Assembly (NCBI RefSeq): GCF_011516645.4
Contig: NZ_CP088285.1
Span: forward strand, 5,102,501-5,166,500
Reading direction: 5' to 3'
Source: Bradyrhizobium septentrionale
GTDB lineage: Bacteria > Pseudomonadota > Alphaproteobacteria > Rhizobiales > Xanthobacteraceae
Length of the DNA stretch: 64,000 nt
Within the stretch, counting starts at the first letter, position 1, and the number at the start of each line of letters is the position of its first letter. The notes below the pieces were generated by a model that made no database searches, was not told where the DNA came from, and worked only from the letters and a program-made list of their open reading frames with translations. Below are positions 17,830 through 27,195 of the stretch, piece by piece. A program made the position numbers and the translations under genes.

Positions 17830-18345
17830 TCAAATGCTGTAGAAATCGAGAACGGTCGGGACGCGGTCATTGACCAGCGTGATGACCTTGCGCGCGATCT
17901 TCCAGGTCTCGCCTTCACGTCGCAACGTGTGCCGATAGCGTCCGTGGCGCAGATGCTCCTTTGCCAGACGCGGATCGTAGACGTGGACCGAGAACACCGC
18001 GTGGCACATGATCTGTTCAGGTCCGGCTTCGGACGCTTCCAGGTTCGAGATCTGGTGCACCGTGCGCGGCAGCGGCAGCGCGGTGATCGATTTGCGCGAC
18101 TCGATACGCGCGATCCGCTCTTCCAGCCCACGCCGGGCATCGTGATAGAGTAGCGAGACCTGCGTATCGGGATCATTGGTGGTGGTGTACTCGTCAAGCC
18201 ACGCCGGCACCCAGTAGATGGCATCCTCGCAGTACATCGCGACCCAGTCGGCCCATTCGCCGGTGTCGAGCAGGCGGGCCTCGCGGAAGATAATCGCGGA
18301 TGCGATCGCGTGGGCATCCGTTTCCCTGATTGCAGCGGCTGCCAT
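17830..18345 (-). CDS. Aromatic-ring-hydroxylating oxygenase, beta subunit
   Basis: A 171-residue SnoaL-like structural subunit (FREARLLDTGEWADWVAMYCEDAIYWVPAWL is the typical start). The ATG at 18345 shares its first base with the alpha-subunit stop (TGATG), so translation is coupled. The frame is open further upstream but there it is antisense-like within the alpha gene. The beta subunit stabilises the alpha3beta3 hexamer and has no catalytic residues. Confidence 0.92.
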   Translation of the reverse strand: MAAAAIRETDAHAIASAIIFREARLLDTGEWADWVAMYCEDAIYWVPAWLDEYTTTNDPDTQVSLLYHDARRGLEERIARIESRKSITALPLPRTVHQISNLEASEAGPEQIMCHAVFSVHVYDPRLAKEHLRHGRYRHTLRREGETWKIARKVITLVNDRVPTVLDFYSI

Positions 18346-19718
18346 CACGCCGTCTCCCCCGCGGCGTGCCGCAACAGCCTGCGCCACTCGCGATAGCCGG
18401 GATGGAAATTCGTCTCGCCGCCGAAGCTGGTGGGGCCGAACGACCACTCGGACGGGGTGATGCCGAGCTCGCGCGTATGCGCGCTCTCGCCGCGGCCGAC
18501 GTCTGCGACGCCGCGCAGATAGCCTTGCGTGGGCGCCGCGGTCGTTGCGTCGTAGCCGGTCTGGCAGAATTCGTACATCACGTTGTCGTCCGAGCTTGCG
18601 AGCCCCGAGGCGTTGAAGAAGTCCTCGTAATTGCGAATCCGAAGCGTGCGCGCCGCGGCGCTTTCGCCGACCGGAGCCAGGCAATGCGACACCATCTCGG
18701 TCTTGTCGGGCGCGAGCGGGCGCCAGGTCCGCACCTGCGCGGAGAGGATGTCGATGACCTGCAGGTTCGGAAAGATCGTGAGGTTGCGCTGGCGAAGCAT
18801 CCATTTGGCGCGGGTGCTGCCGACGCGTTGCCGCACGGCATCGAGACGCGCCGGATCCATGCCGAGCGGCCGGCCATAGAGCTGGGTGCGCTTGATCGAC
18901 CAGTTCACGGCGTGGCCGTAATCGAAGCTGAAGCTGCCTTGGCCTTCCTGCTCGCCCTCCGGCTCCGCAGTGAAGCCGGCGTCCGGTCCGGCGCTGGCAT
19001 TGCGCTCCTTCAGGATATCGACGTAGGAGCTGTGGGTGGTCGCGAAATGATAGTAGTCGAGACCGTTCTCGAACTGCAGCTTCCAGTTCGCGTCGAACGT
19101 GTAGGTGCTGGCGCCCGGTACGAATTCGACCTCGCCGCTGTCGCTCTGGTCGATGATGAGGTCGAGGAAGGCGCGCGTGTCGCCGAGAAACTCTTCCAGC
19201 TGCGGAACGTCGGCCGACAGGCTCGCGAACAGGAAGCCGCGATACGAGCCAAGACGTGCAACCGGGAGCAGGTCATGGTTCTGGTTCGAGAAGGACGGAG
19301 GATACTGCCCGCTCGCTTCCTCCGTCACGGAGATGTTGCGGCCGCTCGAATCGTAGGCCCAGCCGTGATAGCGGCAGACATGGAATTTTTGCCGGCCCTG
19401 CTTGAAGGGACAGACGATCGTTCCGCGATGCCGGCAGGTGTTGAGGAATGCGCCGACATTTCCGTCAGCACTCCGCATCACCAGAATGGGATGCCGGCCG
19501 ATATGGGTGGTGACGAAGTCGTTGGGCCGGGCGACCTGGGACTCCAGGCCGATGAAATTCCATGTGGCCTCGAAGATATGCCGAAGTTCGGCGTCGAACA
19601 CGGCAGGATCGGTGAAGATCCGGCGATCGACCTCGAAGACGCGCTCGGCGGGTCGGTCGTCGACGAGCCGAGAAATCTCGCTCAGCCGTGCCGCATGGTT
19701 CTGCGAAGCAGCGCTCAT
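18345..19718 (-). CDS. Aromatic-ring-hydroxylating oxygenase, alpha subunit
   Basis: A 457-residue catalytic subunit. ATG 19718 follows a strong GGAGG. The Rieske centre is Cys95-x-His97 / Cys115-xx-His118. The mononuclear iron site is in ENGLDYYHFATTHSSY (Asp221 bridge, His224, His229). The enzyme adds O2 to an aromatic acid; overall pattern and subunit set fit the benzoate, anthranilate and salicylate 5-hydroxylase groups. It is first in an operon of alpha, beta, ferredoxin, MFS and MarR. The exact substrate cannot be read from the sequence. Confidence 0.93.
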   Translation of the reverse strand: MSAASQNHAARLSEISRLVDDRPAERVFEVDRRIFTDPAVFDAELRHIFEATWNFIGLESQVARPNDFVTTHIGRHPILVMRSADGNVGAFLNTCRHRGTIVCPFKQGRQKFHVCRYHGWAYDSSGRNISVTEEASGQYPPSFSNQNHDLLPVARLGSYRGFLFASLSADVPQLEEFLGDTRAFLDLIIDQSDSGEVEFVPGASTYTFDANWKLQFENGLDYYHFATTHSSYVDILKERNASAGPDAGFTAEPEGEQEGQGSFSFDYGHAVNWSIKRTQLYGRPLGMDPARLDAVRQRVGSTRAKWMLRQRNLTIFPNLQVIDILSAQVRTWRPLAPDKTEMVSHCLAPVGESAAARTLRIRNYEDFFNASGLASSDDNVMYEFCQTGYDATTAAPTQGYLRGVADVGRGESAHTRELGITPSEWSFGPTSFGGETNFHPGYREWRRLLRHAAGETA

Positions 19719-19859
19719 CACGTCCTCCCTTCGACTAACCGCCGGCTGCGCAAGGAGCGGACGAACCCAGAGGGTCGCCCGCAGGATCATTGCAGCTTCA
19801 CGGCTCCCGTCCTTCGCGGCGGGAGCAGCCGGCTTGATCGCCAATCTTGGAATGACTCT

Positions 19860-19879
19860 ATAGTTGTCATGACAACTAT
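19860..19879. promoter_or_regulatory. Perfect 20-bp palindrome, likely MarR operator
   Basis: The stretch reads as ATAGTTGTCA followed by its exact reverse complement TGACAACTAT. It lies 142 bases upstream of the oxygenase alpha start, in an otherwise gene-free 277-base gap. Size and form match operators of MarR-family repressors, and a MarR gene ends this operon. The site is seen directly; the pairing is inferred. Confidence 0.65.
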
Positions 19880-19995
19880 CGTCAAGACGATTGGTTCGCC
19901 GAAAGGCCGGAGCGGGACGCGGTGGTGCAGCAAATGCGACCGGCGCGGACGGCTGCAGTGCGGAATGAGCAGTCGTCCGGAGTGGTGAGGCGCGT

Positions 19996-20892
19996 TCAGG
20001 TTTTGCGGGCGGGCGCGGTCAGGATAATTCCCTCATCGATCAGGGCGCGGCAGATCTTCTTCAGCGCGGCAATCGCTTCACGCGTTGCCCGGCTGACCGG
20101 CCGCCCGCGCGGCAGCGCCAGCACGCGCTCGGCGCGCATCCACGGCAACAGCGCTGCCGAAAGGCTTCCTGCAGCCACTTCCTGGTGAATTCCGGAGAAG
20201 GGCAGCAAGGCATAGCCGAGGCCCGAGGCCACCATGCGCTTCATTGGGGTGCTGTTGTCGACCCGCACCGCGCAGAGCATCGTCGACGGGAACGGGTTGC
20301 GGCTGAGCGGGGCCACAGCGGATGGCAGGGCGTCGAACTCCTTGCGGGTCAGCCTACCGCGCTTCAGCAGCGGATCGCGCGACGGACCGATCAGGAACAC
20401 CTGCTCGACAACCAGCGTTTCGTAGTCGAGGTGATCGTTGGGGGAGGGCGTCGTCACGATCGCCAGATCGAGCTCACCCCGCAACAGGCGGTCGGATGCG
20501 TTCTCGGTCAGGCCCTCGCTCAACTCGAGCCGCACGCGCGGAAACTGCTTCACGAATATCTGGGCAAGCGGTGCGTAGAGGATGTCGCCGAGGCTCGGTG
20601 GCGCGCCGATCCGCACCGTGCCGCTGGGCTCGCGGTTCTCCGTGCGCACTTCGGCCTTGATGTCGTCGATCGCCCCGAGCAGCCAGCGCCCGCGCGCGAG
20701 CAGCACCTTGCCGGATTCGGTGACGGAGACGCCGCGCGCGCCGCGTTCGAGCAACGCGCCGCCCAGTTCATCCTCGAGTTCCTTGACGTGGCGGCTGAGC
20801 GCCGACTGGGCGATATTCAGCGTGCTCGCCGCGGCGGCAAAGCCGCCACGCTCGGCGACGGCAACGAAATAGCGAATCTGCCGCAAGTCCAT
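19996..20892 (-). CDS. LysR-family transcriptional regulator
   Basis: A 298-residue regulator starting at ATG 20892 (MDLRQIRYFVAVAERGGFAAAASTLNIAQSALSRHVKELEDELGG, the N-terminal winged helix). A TTG at 20901 would add three residues. The remainder is the periplasmic-binding-like effector domain. It is divergent from the flavin monooxygenase operon, with a T-N11-A palindrome between them at 20903-20921. It probably activates that operon when an aromatic inducer binds. The C-terminus ends LTAPARKT. Confidence 0.92.
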   Translation of the reverse strand: MDLRQIRYFVAVAERGGFAAAASTLNIAQSALSRHVKELEDELGGALLERGARGVSVTESGKVLLARGRWLLGAIDDIKAEVRTENREPSGTVRIGAPPSLGDILYAPLAQIFVKQFPRVRLELSEGLTENASDRLLRGELDLAIVTTPSPNDHLDYETLVVEQVFLIGPSRDPLLKRGRLTRKEFDALPSAVAPLSRNPFPSTMLCAVRVDNSTPMKRMVASGLGYALLPFSGIHQEVAAGSLSAALLPWMRAERVLALPRGRPVSRATREAIAALKKICRALIDEGIILTAPARKT

Positions 20893-20902
20893 GATGGGCA
20901 AT

Positions 20903-20921
20903 CCATCTCAAATCGAGATGG
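20903..20921. promoter_or_regulatory. LysR-type binding palindrome
   Basis: CCATCTC-AAATC-GAGATGG: two perfect 7-bp arms around 5 bases, containing the T-N11-A core of LysR recognition sites. It starts 11 bases upstream of the lysR start and 81 bases before the monooxygenase start, the usual place for divergent control with autoregulation. Confidence 0.65.
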
Positions 20922-21001
20922 AAACCATATCAAACATATTCTTGTGAGATACCAAAAAGAGAGCAGTCTCCTCCCAACGATCAAACGGAGGAGAGACGAG
21001 G

Positions 21002-22622
21002 ATGGGCATCGCCACCGATGAGGCACGCCGGACGTCCGTATTCATCGCCGGCGGCGGGCCGGTCGGCCTTGCGATGTCGCTGCTGCTCGATCGCTTCGGC
21101 ATCGACTGCGTGGTGGTCGAGAAGAGCCCGACGACAACAGATCATCCCAAGTCGCGCGGCTGCTGGGTCCGCACCATGGAGATCTTCCGGCAGTGGGGGA
21201 TCGAGCAGGCGATCCGCGACCGCGGCCTGCAGGACAACTCCGACATGTTCGTGTTCCTCGACAGCATCGCGGGTCACGAATTCGGCCGCACCCGTCCCGA
21301 ACCGAATGTCGGCCATACCCCCGCCTGGAAGAGCCTGGTCGCCCAGGACGCCGTCGAGGAAGAGATTCTGCGGGTGGTCGAGAAGTCCAAGCTCGCGACC
21401 GTCCTGTTCAAACACGGCCTGTGAATCGTTCGAGGAGACCAACAGCGGCGTCAGCGTCACGACACGTTGCGAAAAGACCGGCGACGTGACGCAGTGGACG
21501 GCGACCTATTTGATCGCCGCCGATGGCGCGGGCAGCCAGACGCGCCGCAGTGCCGGGATCGACATGGTCGGACCGGCCACGCTGGCGGTGATGTCGAACG
21601 AGTATTGGCGTGCCGACCTGTCGCGGCTGCCGATTGCGCGCGAGGCCGCCGGGTTCATCATCATCCCGGACAGGCCCGATCTGCCGCGCGCCGGCATCCT
21701 GAACACCAATGGCCGGGATCGCTGGCTGACCGTGACGCAAATCGGCCAGGCCAAGGACGATCGCGAGCGGCCGTGGACCGACCAGGAGTTCATCGAGATC
21801 GCGCGTGGCCATGTCGGCATTCCGGACCTCGATGTCACGCTTCTGAACCGCTCGATCTGGCGCGTCAGCATGCAGGTGGCCGAGACCTTTCGAAAGGGCC
21901 GGGTGTTTCTGGTCGGCGACTGCGCGCATCGTTTTCCACCCACCGGCGGCTTCGGCCTGAACTCCGGCGTTCAGGACGCACACAATCTCGCCTGGAAACT
22001 TGCCTTCGTGTTGAAGGGCCTTGCCGACGACAAGTTGCTCGACAGCTATTCCAGCGAGCGCCGCCCGATCGCGCAATCCAATGCCAATTTCAGCTACGGG
22101 AACAGGCTGCGATTTGGGCTGACCGACGACGCCGTGCGATCGCGAAATCCGGACCGGATCAGGTTCTGGATCAACGATATGGACAATCATCTGCACAGCA
22201 TCGGCCAGAACCTCGGCCACAATTACGAGGATGGCGCGGTGATCCCCGATGGCACCGTCGCGAAGGCGCTGAACTCCCGCTACTACACGCCGACCGACCG
22301 TCCCGGCGCGCGCTTTCCGCATATGTGGCTCGAGCCTTCGCGCAAGAAATCGACGCTCGACTGGTTCGACAAGGAGTTCGCCGTCGTCACCGGCCCGCTC
22401 GGCAGCGAGTGGCTGGAGGCCGGAAAGCAGGTCTCCGAGAAGACCGGCTTGCCGCTCTCGTTGAAGCAGTTGCCCGCGGCCGACCCGGCGGACGGTTTCC
22501 AGTTGGGCATGCGCGGCGTCGTGCTGGTGCGCCCCGATGGGCATGTGGCGTGGCGGATGCCGTGGCTGCCGTCGGATCCGGCGAAGGAATTGGCCGGCGC
22601 GCTTTCAACGCTGCTGCATTAG
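21002..22622 (+). pseudogene. FAD-dependent aromatic monooxygenase with a one-base frameshift
   Basis: Together the two frames encode a PheA/TfdB-type flavin hydroxylase of about 540 residues. Frame one (21002-21424) has the FAD fold SVFIAGGGPVGLAMSLLLDRFGIDCVVVEK and ends at TGA after LFKHGL. The second frame resumes with CESFEETNSGVSV and holds DGAGSQTRRSAGI and the FAD motif GDCAHRFPPTGGFGLNSGVQDAHNLAWKLA. Removing one C from GGCC near 21418 rejoins them exactly. Either the gene is broken or the base is a sequencing error. It is the first gene of a catabolic operon and would hydroxylate a phenolic ring. Confidence 0.8.
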
Positions 22623-22633
22623 CGGGGGCCCCA

Positions 22634-23425
22634 ATGCAATCGTTCGAAGCCAACGGTGTCGTCACGGCGTATCAGAAAGCCGGACGTGGCGATCCGCTCG
22701 TGCTGCTGCATGGCGGTGAGGCCGATCATTCGATGTTCGACGGCCTTGCGCCTCTGTTGGCCGCGCATTTCACCGTGATCGCCTATGATCAGCGCGATTC
22801 CGGCGCCACCAAAAATCCTCCGTCGTCCTATTCGCTGGCCGATCTGGCCGATGACGCCGCGGCCTTGATCAAAGGGCTTGGCTACGATCGTGCCCATGTC
22901 ATGGGAACCTCACTGGGCGGCCTGATAGCGCAAGCGTTGGCGGCCCGCCATCCCGGCAGCATCGACTGCCTGATCCTGAGCAGCACCTGGAAGGTCAACA
23001 AGAGTCCGCTGGACGTCAATGCGGCTGCGTTCCGCACGCTCGCGTCCTACCGGGCGGACACCGTCGGCAACGCACCGAAGATTGCGGAGTTCTTCTTTCC
23101 GCCGGATTGCCTGCGCGCGCGGCCCGAACTGATCGACATCTTCCGGGGCTCGAGCCGGGACGACGGCCAGAAGGCGCGGCGTGGTGCCCTGCTCGCGCAG
23201 CCCGTCGCCGCCGATCTGGCCACCTTCGATCGTCCGACGCTCCTGCTGGCCGGCAGTGGCGACCGGCTGATCCCGAATGCCGAGACATTTGCGCTCGCTC
23301 GCGATCTTGCGTGTGTAGAGACCACAACCATCGCGGACGTCGGCCACGTCGCGTCGATCCAGGCCCCCGAGCGGGTGGCGGAGGCAGTGACGGCATTCCT
23401 GAATTCAAAACAGAAGGCGGCTTGA
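22634..23425 (+). CDS. Alpha/beta hydrolase
   Basis: A 263-residue hydrolase starting at ATG 22634. The nucleophile elbow is VMGTSLGGLIAQALA, a LVLLHGGEADHSMF oxyanion segment precedes it, LLLAGSGDRLIPN carries the acid and DVGHVASIQAPE the catalytic His. It lies 12 bases after the flavin monooxygenase, so it may act on the ring-cleavage product or release the aromatic substrate from an ester. Meta-cleavage hydrolases have this size, but no ring-cleaving dioxygenase is in the cluster. Confidence 0.85.
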   Translation: MQSFEANGVVTAYQKAGRGDPLVLLHGGEADHSMFDGLAPLLAAHFTVIAYDQRDSGATKNPPSSYSLADLADDAAALIKGLGYDRAHVMGTSLGGLIAQALAARHPGSIDCLILSSTWKVNKSPLDVNAAAFRTLASYRADTVGNAPKIAEFFFPPDCLRARPELIDIFRGSSRDDGQKARRGALLAQPVAADLATFDRPTLLLAGSGDRLIPNAETFALARDLACVETTTIADVGHVASIQAPERVAEAVTAFLNSKQKAA

Positions 23426-23443
23426 CAACAACAGGGGGAGACC

Positions 23444-24856
23444 ATGGCTGAGCAAACGGGCGCAGTGTCGTTCGACGAGGCGCCGGTGACGACGCGCTAC
23501 TGGCTATCGATCATCATCTTCGCCGTCACCGGTGTGGTCGATTTCTTCGATTTCTTTGTGGTCGGATTTCTGGTCTCGGTGCTGGCGCCGAAATGGCACC
23601 TGACGTTCGGGCAAACCTCGATCATGCTGATGAGCGCCGGGATCGGGGCGATGCTCGGGGCGTTCGCTTCCGGATTCCTCGCAGATCGCTTCGGGCGCAA
23701 GCCGCTGGCGGTTGCTGGTGTTCTGCTGTGCGGCGTGAGTTCGGGCGCGATCGCGTTCATTCCGGAAGACGGTTGGATTGCGTTTGCGATCCTGCGTTTC
23801 TTCGTGGGCTTCGGCCTTGCCGCCGGCGCGGCGGCGGCTGTTCCTGCCATCGTCGAATTTGCACCGACGCGCCACCGCACGCTGGTCACGAGCCTCGTCG
23901 TCGTTCCGGTCGCCTTTGGCGTGCTCGCCGCGTCGGTCACGGCGAGCTTCCTGTTGCCATTGGTTGGCTGGCGCGGATTGGCGGCAGTCGGCTTTCTGCC
24001 GATCGTCCTCGGGATTCTGACCATGATCATCATGCCGGAATCGCCGCGCTGGCTCATCGGCAAGGGCCGCGTGCGCGAGGCACAGGCCAGCATCCGCAAA
24101 CTCTATCGGGTCGGCGGCGATGCGTTCGTGCTGCTCACGCAGCCGCCGGCCAACGCTGCGACATTTGCCGATCTCTTTGCCGAGCAGCGGCGCTTCTGGC
24201 TGACGGTCCTGATCTGGTTCGGCGCCAGCACGGCGAACTACGGCGTCTTCTTGTGGGGACCGACGATCGTGGCGCTGCTGCTCGGCGTCGCGCCTCAGGA
24301 TGCAGCGAAGATGTTCATTTACGTCAGCCTTGCCGGCGTCCTCGGCCGCACCGGTTTCGCGTTCCTGGCGCATCGGATCGGCCGCAAGCCCTGCGGCCAG
24401 TTGATGGGCTATGGCACCGCGGTTTCGCTGGCACTGGCCGCCTATTTTCACAATGACTTTGCCGGCTCGGTTCCGCTGTTCCTGGTGTTCCTGATTGTCG
24501 GCGCTGTGTTCTTCGACGGCGGGTTCTCGAACATTGGGCCTTATCCTGCGGAGATATTTCCGGTGCAACTCTCGGGACGTGCGGTCGGCCTTGCCCAGCT
24601 CGCAAACGGGGTCGGCAAGATCGTCGGGCCGCTGTGCCTCGCCTTGATCGCCGGAGCGGACAATCTGGTGCATCCAAGCGCGACCGCCTCGGCGGTGAGG
24701 CCGGCGTTCTTCTTTCTTGCCGGCGCAGGCCTCCTGATCGGGCTTGCCTTCACCTTCCTCGGCGTCGAGCCGCATGGGCGCCCGGTGGCCCTGTTCGGCG
24801 ACAACGCCGGTTCAAACGCTGCAGCGAAGTCGCTGGCGGCAAAAACCGCAGTGTGA
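23444..24856 (+). CDS. MFS transporter, aromatic acid / sugar-type symporter
   Basis: A 470-residue 12-segment transporter. FFDFFVVGFLVSVLAPKW and GFLADRFGRKPLAVAGVLL are the first-half motifs, and PESPRWLIGKGRVREAQ is the family loop after segment 6. The second half has HRIGRKPCGQLMGYG. The type (AAHS or sugar-porter-like) fits uptake of an aromatic acid. It sits 18 bases after the hydrolase and 22 before the M24 gene, in the same operon. Confidence 0.87.
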   Translation: MAEQTGAVSFDEAPVTTRYWLSIIIFAVTGVVDFFDFFVVGFLVSVLAPKWHLTFGQTSIMLMSAGIGAMLGAFASGFLADRFGRKPLAVAGVLLCGVSSGAIAFIPEDGWIAFAILRFFVGFGLAAGAAAAVPAIVEFAPTRHRTLVTSLVVVPVAFGVLAASVTASFLLPLVGWRGLAAVGFLPIVLGILTMIIMPESPRWLIGKGRVREAQASIRKLYRVGGDAFVLLTQPPANAATFADLFAEQRRFWLTVLIWFGASTANYGVFLWGPTIVALLLGVAPQDAAKMFIYVSLAGVLGRTGFAFLAHRIGRKPCGQLMGYGTAVSLALAAYFHNDFAGSVPLFLVFLIVGAVFFDGGFSNIGPYPAEIFPVQLSGRAVGLAQLANGVGKIVGPLCLALIAGADNLVHPSATASAVRPAFFFLAGAGLLIGLAFTFLGVEPHGRPVALFGDNAGSNAAAKSLAAKTAV

Positions 24857-24878
24857 GTGGAAGATGGAAGGTCAGACC

Positions 24879-26069
24879 ATGGACAATGCGCTCGAACCGA
24901 TCGCAGCAACGGCGCCGTTCATCACCGCAAAGCTCGATCGGCTGATGGAGGAGGCGGGCCTTGACGTGCTGATCGCAACCTCGCGGCACAATGTGCAATA
25001 TCTCCTTGGTGGCTATCGTTTCTTCTTCTTCGATGTCATGGAGGCGATCGGCACCAGCCGCTATCTGCCGGTGTTCGTCTATCAGAAGGGACATCCGGAC
25101 AATTCCATCTACATCGGGAACGGCATGGAAACGTTCGAGCATGAACTTGGGCGGATAGCGGCGCCGATTGTCAAAACCGGAAGTTGGGGCACGATCGATG
25201 CGATCGGGCTTGCGATCGATCATGTGAGGAAGCTCGGGGGCGGGACAAGGCGCATCGGCGTCGAGGCAGGCTTCCTGCCGGCTGACGCCAGGGATCATCT
25301 GATAGCCGGCCTCGACAAGGTCGAGCTCCGCGAGGCCCACTTCACGCTCGAACGGCTTCGTGCCGTGAAATCTCCCGCCGAACTCGCGCTGATCAGAGAA
25401 GCGTCCGAACGGGTCGTCGATGCGATGCTGGTGACGTTCAAGAACTGTGCACCAGGCATGACCAAGAACGATGTCGTCGCTCGTCTGCGGCGCGAGGAAC
25501 AGGAACGCGACCTCGTCTTCGAGTATTGCCTGATCGCCGCGGGAAAGAGCCACAACCGTGCGCCGTCGAGCCAGCGTCTCGCGGAAGGCGATGTGATCTC
25601 GATCGATTCCGGAGGAAACTACCGGCGCTATATCGGCGACCTCAGCCGCATGGGCATCCTGGGTGAGCCGGACAGCGAGCTTTGCGAATTGCTGCAGGAG
25701 ATCGAGGACATCCAGCAGGCGGCGCGCCGCGTCACCCGGCCGGGTGCCATGGGGGGCGATGTGATTGCGTCAGGCGAGGCCGCCGTCAGATCGTCTCCCC
25801 ACCGCGCCGTGCTTGACTTCACCGCGCACGGAATTGGGTTAGTCAGTCATGAAGCGCCGCGTCTGACCGCCACCGGCCCGGTCCCTTATTCGCCGTACGA
25901 TGCCGATCGGCCGCTCGAAAGCGGGATGGTGATTTCGGTCGAAACCGCGTTGCTGCATCCGGCGCGCGGCTACATCAAGCTGGAGGACACGCTGATCGTC
26001 TCCGAGACGGGCTGGGAAGCCCCCGGTGACCATGGCCGGGAATGGAATGCGACGCGTTCCAACGCGTAG
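24879..26069 (+). CDS. M24-family metallopeptidase (creatinase/prolidase fold)
   Basis: A 396-residue pita-bread enzyme. ATG 24879 is chosen for the GGAAGG 7 bases ahead; ATG 24864 is possible. The metal ligands appear in order: Asp in VISIDSGGNYRRYIGDLSRMG (two Asp), His in HGIGLVSHEAPRL, Glu in MVISVETALL and Glu in YIKLEDTLIV. The N-terminal creatinase-like domain (LDVLIATSRHNVQYLLGGYRFFFFD) is complete. Family members cleave X-Pro peptides, creatine, ectoine or other amides. Within an aromatic operon the substrate may be an amide conjugate. Confidence 0.88.
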   Translation: MDNALEPIAATAPFITAKLDRLMEEAGLDVLIATSRHNVQYLLGGYRFFFFDVMEAIGTSRYLPVFVYQKGHPDNSIYIGNGMETFEHELGRIAAPIVKTGSWGTIDAIGLAIDHVRKLGGGTRRIGVEAGFLPADARDHLIAGLDKVELREAHFTLERLRAVKSPAELALIREASERVVDAMLVTFKNCAPGMTKNDVVARLRREEQERDLVFEYCLIAAGKSHNRAPSSQRLAEGDVISIDSGGNYRRYIGDLSRMGILGEPDSELCELLQEIEDIQQAARRVTRPGAMGGDVIASGEAAVRSSPHRAVLDFTAHGIGLVSHEAPRLTATGPVPYSPYDADRPLESGMVISVETALLHPARGYIKLEDTLIVSETGWEAPGDHGREWNATRSNA

Positions 26070-26095
26070 ATGGCCGATCAGGGTCATCTCGCCAG

Positions 26096-27085
26096 TCATT
26101 TGCGCGACTGTTTCGGTGCGATGCCGGGAGCGTGCGCCGCGGCTTCGAGGTAACCGTTGCGTTGCTTCTTGATCCCGTTCCAGAAACTTTCAGCCGCGTT
26201 GGTGAGGCGAGATCGGGAACGAAACAGGCAAATGCTGATCGCAATGTCCCATTCCTCCCCGCCTGCTCTTAGCAGCCGGCCGCTCTGCAGCTCGCGCTGA
26301 ACGAGGCTGCGGGGCGCCCAGGTGATGCCACGACCTTCACGCGCCATGTCGACCAGCAACATCACTGGCGCCGAGAAACTCGGAACGAGAACGGCCGCGG
26401 GCTCCTTCGCCGCAAGGAACGAGTTGACGATCCGCCCCACACCCGATCCTGGATGGTAGGCAAGGTAGGGCAGCGGAGCCTTGGTGGAACCCGGCAACTG
26501 ATAGCGAGGCATCGGTTTGCGTCGGCGGCCACCTCGCAGCGTGTGCTTTGAAGCCGGTGCGCTGATCGGAACCAGCACGTCGGTATCCAGCTCGATGCGT
26601 TGAAAGCGATCCGTATCCAGTCGTGTGACGAGGGTAGGGTGATAGTGAGTCAGCAGGAAGTGCGCCTGTGCTTCGAGGAGGAGTCTTTCACACCCACCAA
26701 AGTTGGATGCGACGAGTTGCACCGCCGAACCGGTCCGGGCACGGTCCGTCTTTCGTATCCAGTCCGGAAAGAACGACTGCGAGAGCGCGTGCGTGGCGAC
26801 GAACTGGATGGTTTCGGCTTTCAGGCGCGCCGCCTCCAGTGCCTCCTCCCGGCCGTTCAGGACTCTGCGCAGCACATCCTCCGCGATCGGACGGAAGCTC
26901 CGCCCGGCGGAGGTGAGGGTCACGACATGGGTGCTCCGCTCGAACAGCGGCGTACCCAGCCATCCCTCGAGTGCCTTGATCCGGCGGCTCAGCGCCGGCT
27001 GGGTGACATGGCGGCGCTCGGCGGCGCGCGAGAACCCGCCCTCCTCGGCGATCGCAAGGAAATCCTCCAGCCAAATCAGATCCAT
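26096..27085 (-). CDS. LysR-family transcriptional regulator
   Basis: A 329-residue regulator. MDLIWLEDFLAIAEEGGFSRAAERRHVTQPALSRRIKALEGWLGTPLFERS is the winged helix. The effector domain follows, and a basic extension (GIKKQRNGYLEAA ... KQSRK) makes it longer than most. It is divergent from dctA by 110 bases and therefore the likely regulator of the dctA, pdxA-like and MmgE/PrpD operon. It converges on the M24 gene. No clean T-N11-A palindrome was seen in the gap. Confidence 0.9.
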   Translation of the reverse strand: MDLIWLEDFLAIAEEGGFSRAAERRHVTQPALSRRIKALEGWLGTPLFERSTHVVTLTSAGRSFRPIAEDVLRRVLNGREEALEAARLKAETIQFVATHALSQSFFPDWIRKTDRARTGSAVQLVASNFGGCERLLLEAQAHFLLTHYHPTLVTRLDTDRFQRIELDTDVLVPISAPASKHTLRGGRRRKPMPRYQLPGSTKAPLPYLAYHPGSGVGRIVNSFLAAKEPAAVLVPSFSAPVMLLVDMAREGRGITWAPRSLVQRELQSGRLLRAGGEEWDIAISICLFRSRSRLTNAAESFWNGIKKQRNGYLEAAAHAPGIAPKQSRK

Positions 27086-27195
27086 AATGACGTTTTGTCC
27101 TCAAATCATTCCAATACGGCATTAGCGCCCGACAGGCTGCTGGTCCAATGTAAACGCCATCGCAAAACCAGAACAAGGCGCCAACCGGATCCGGC

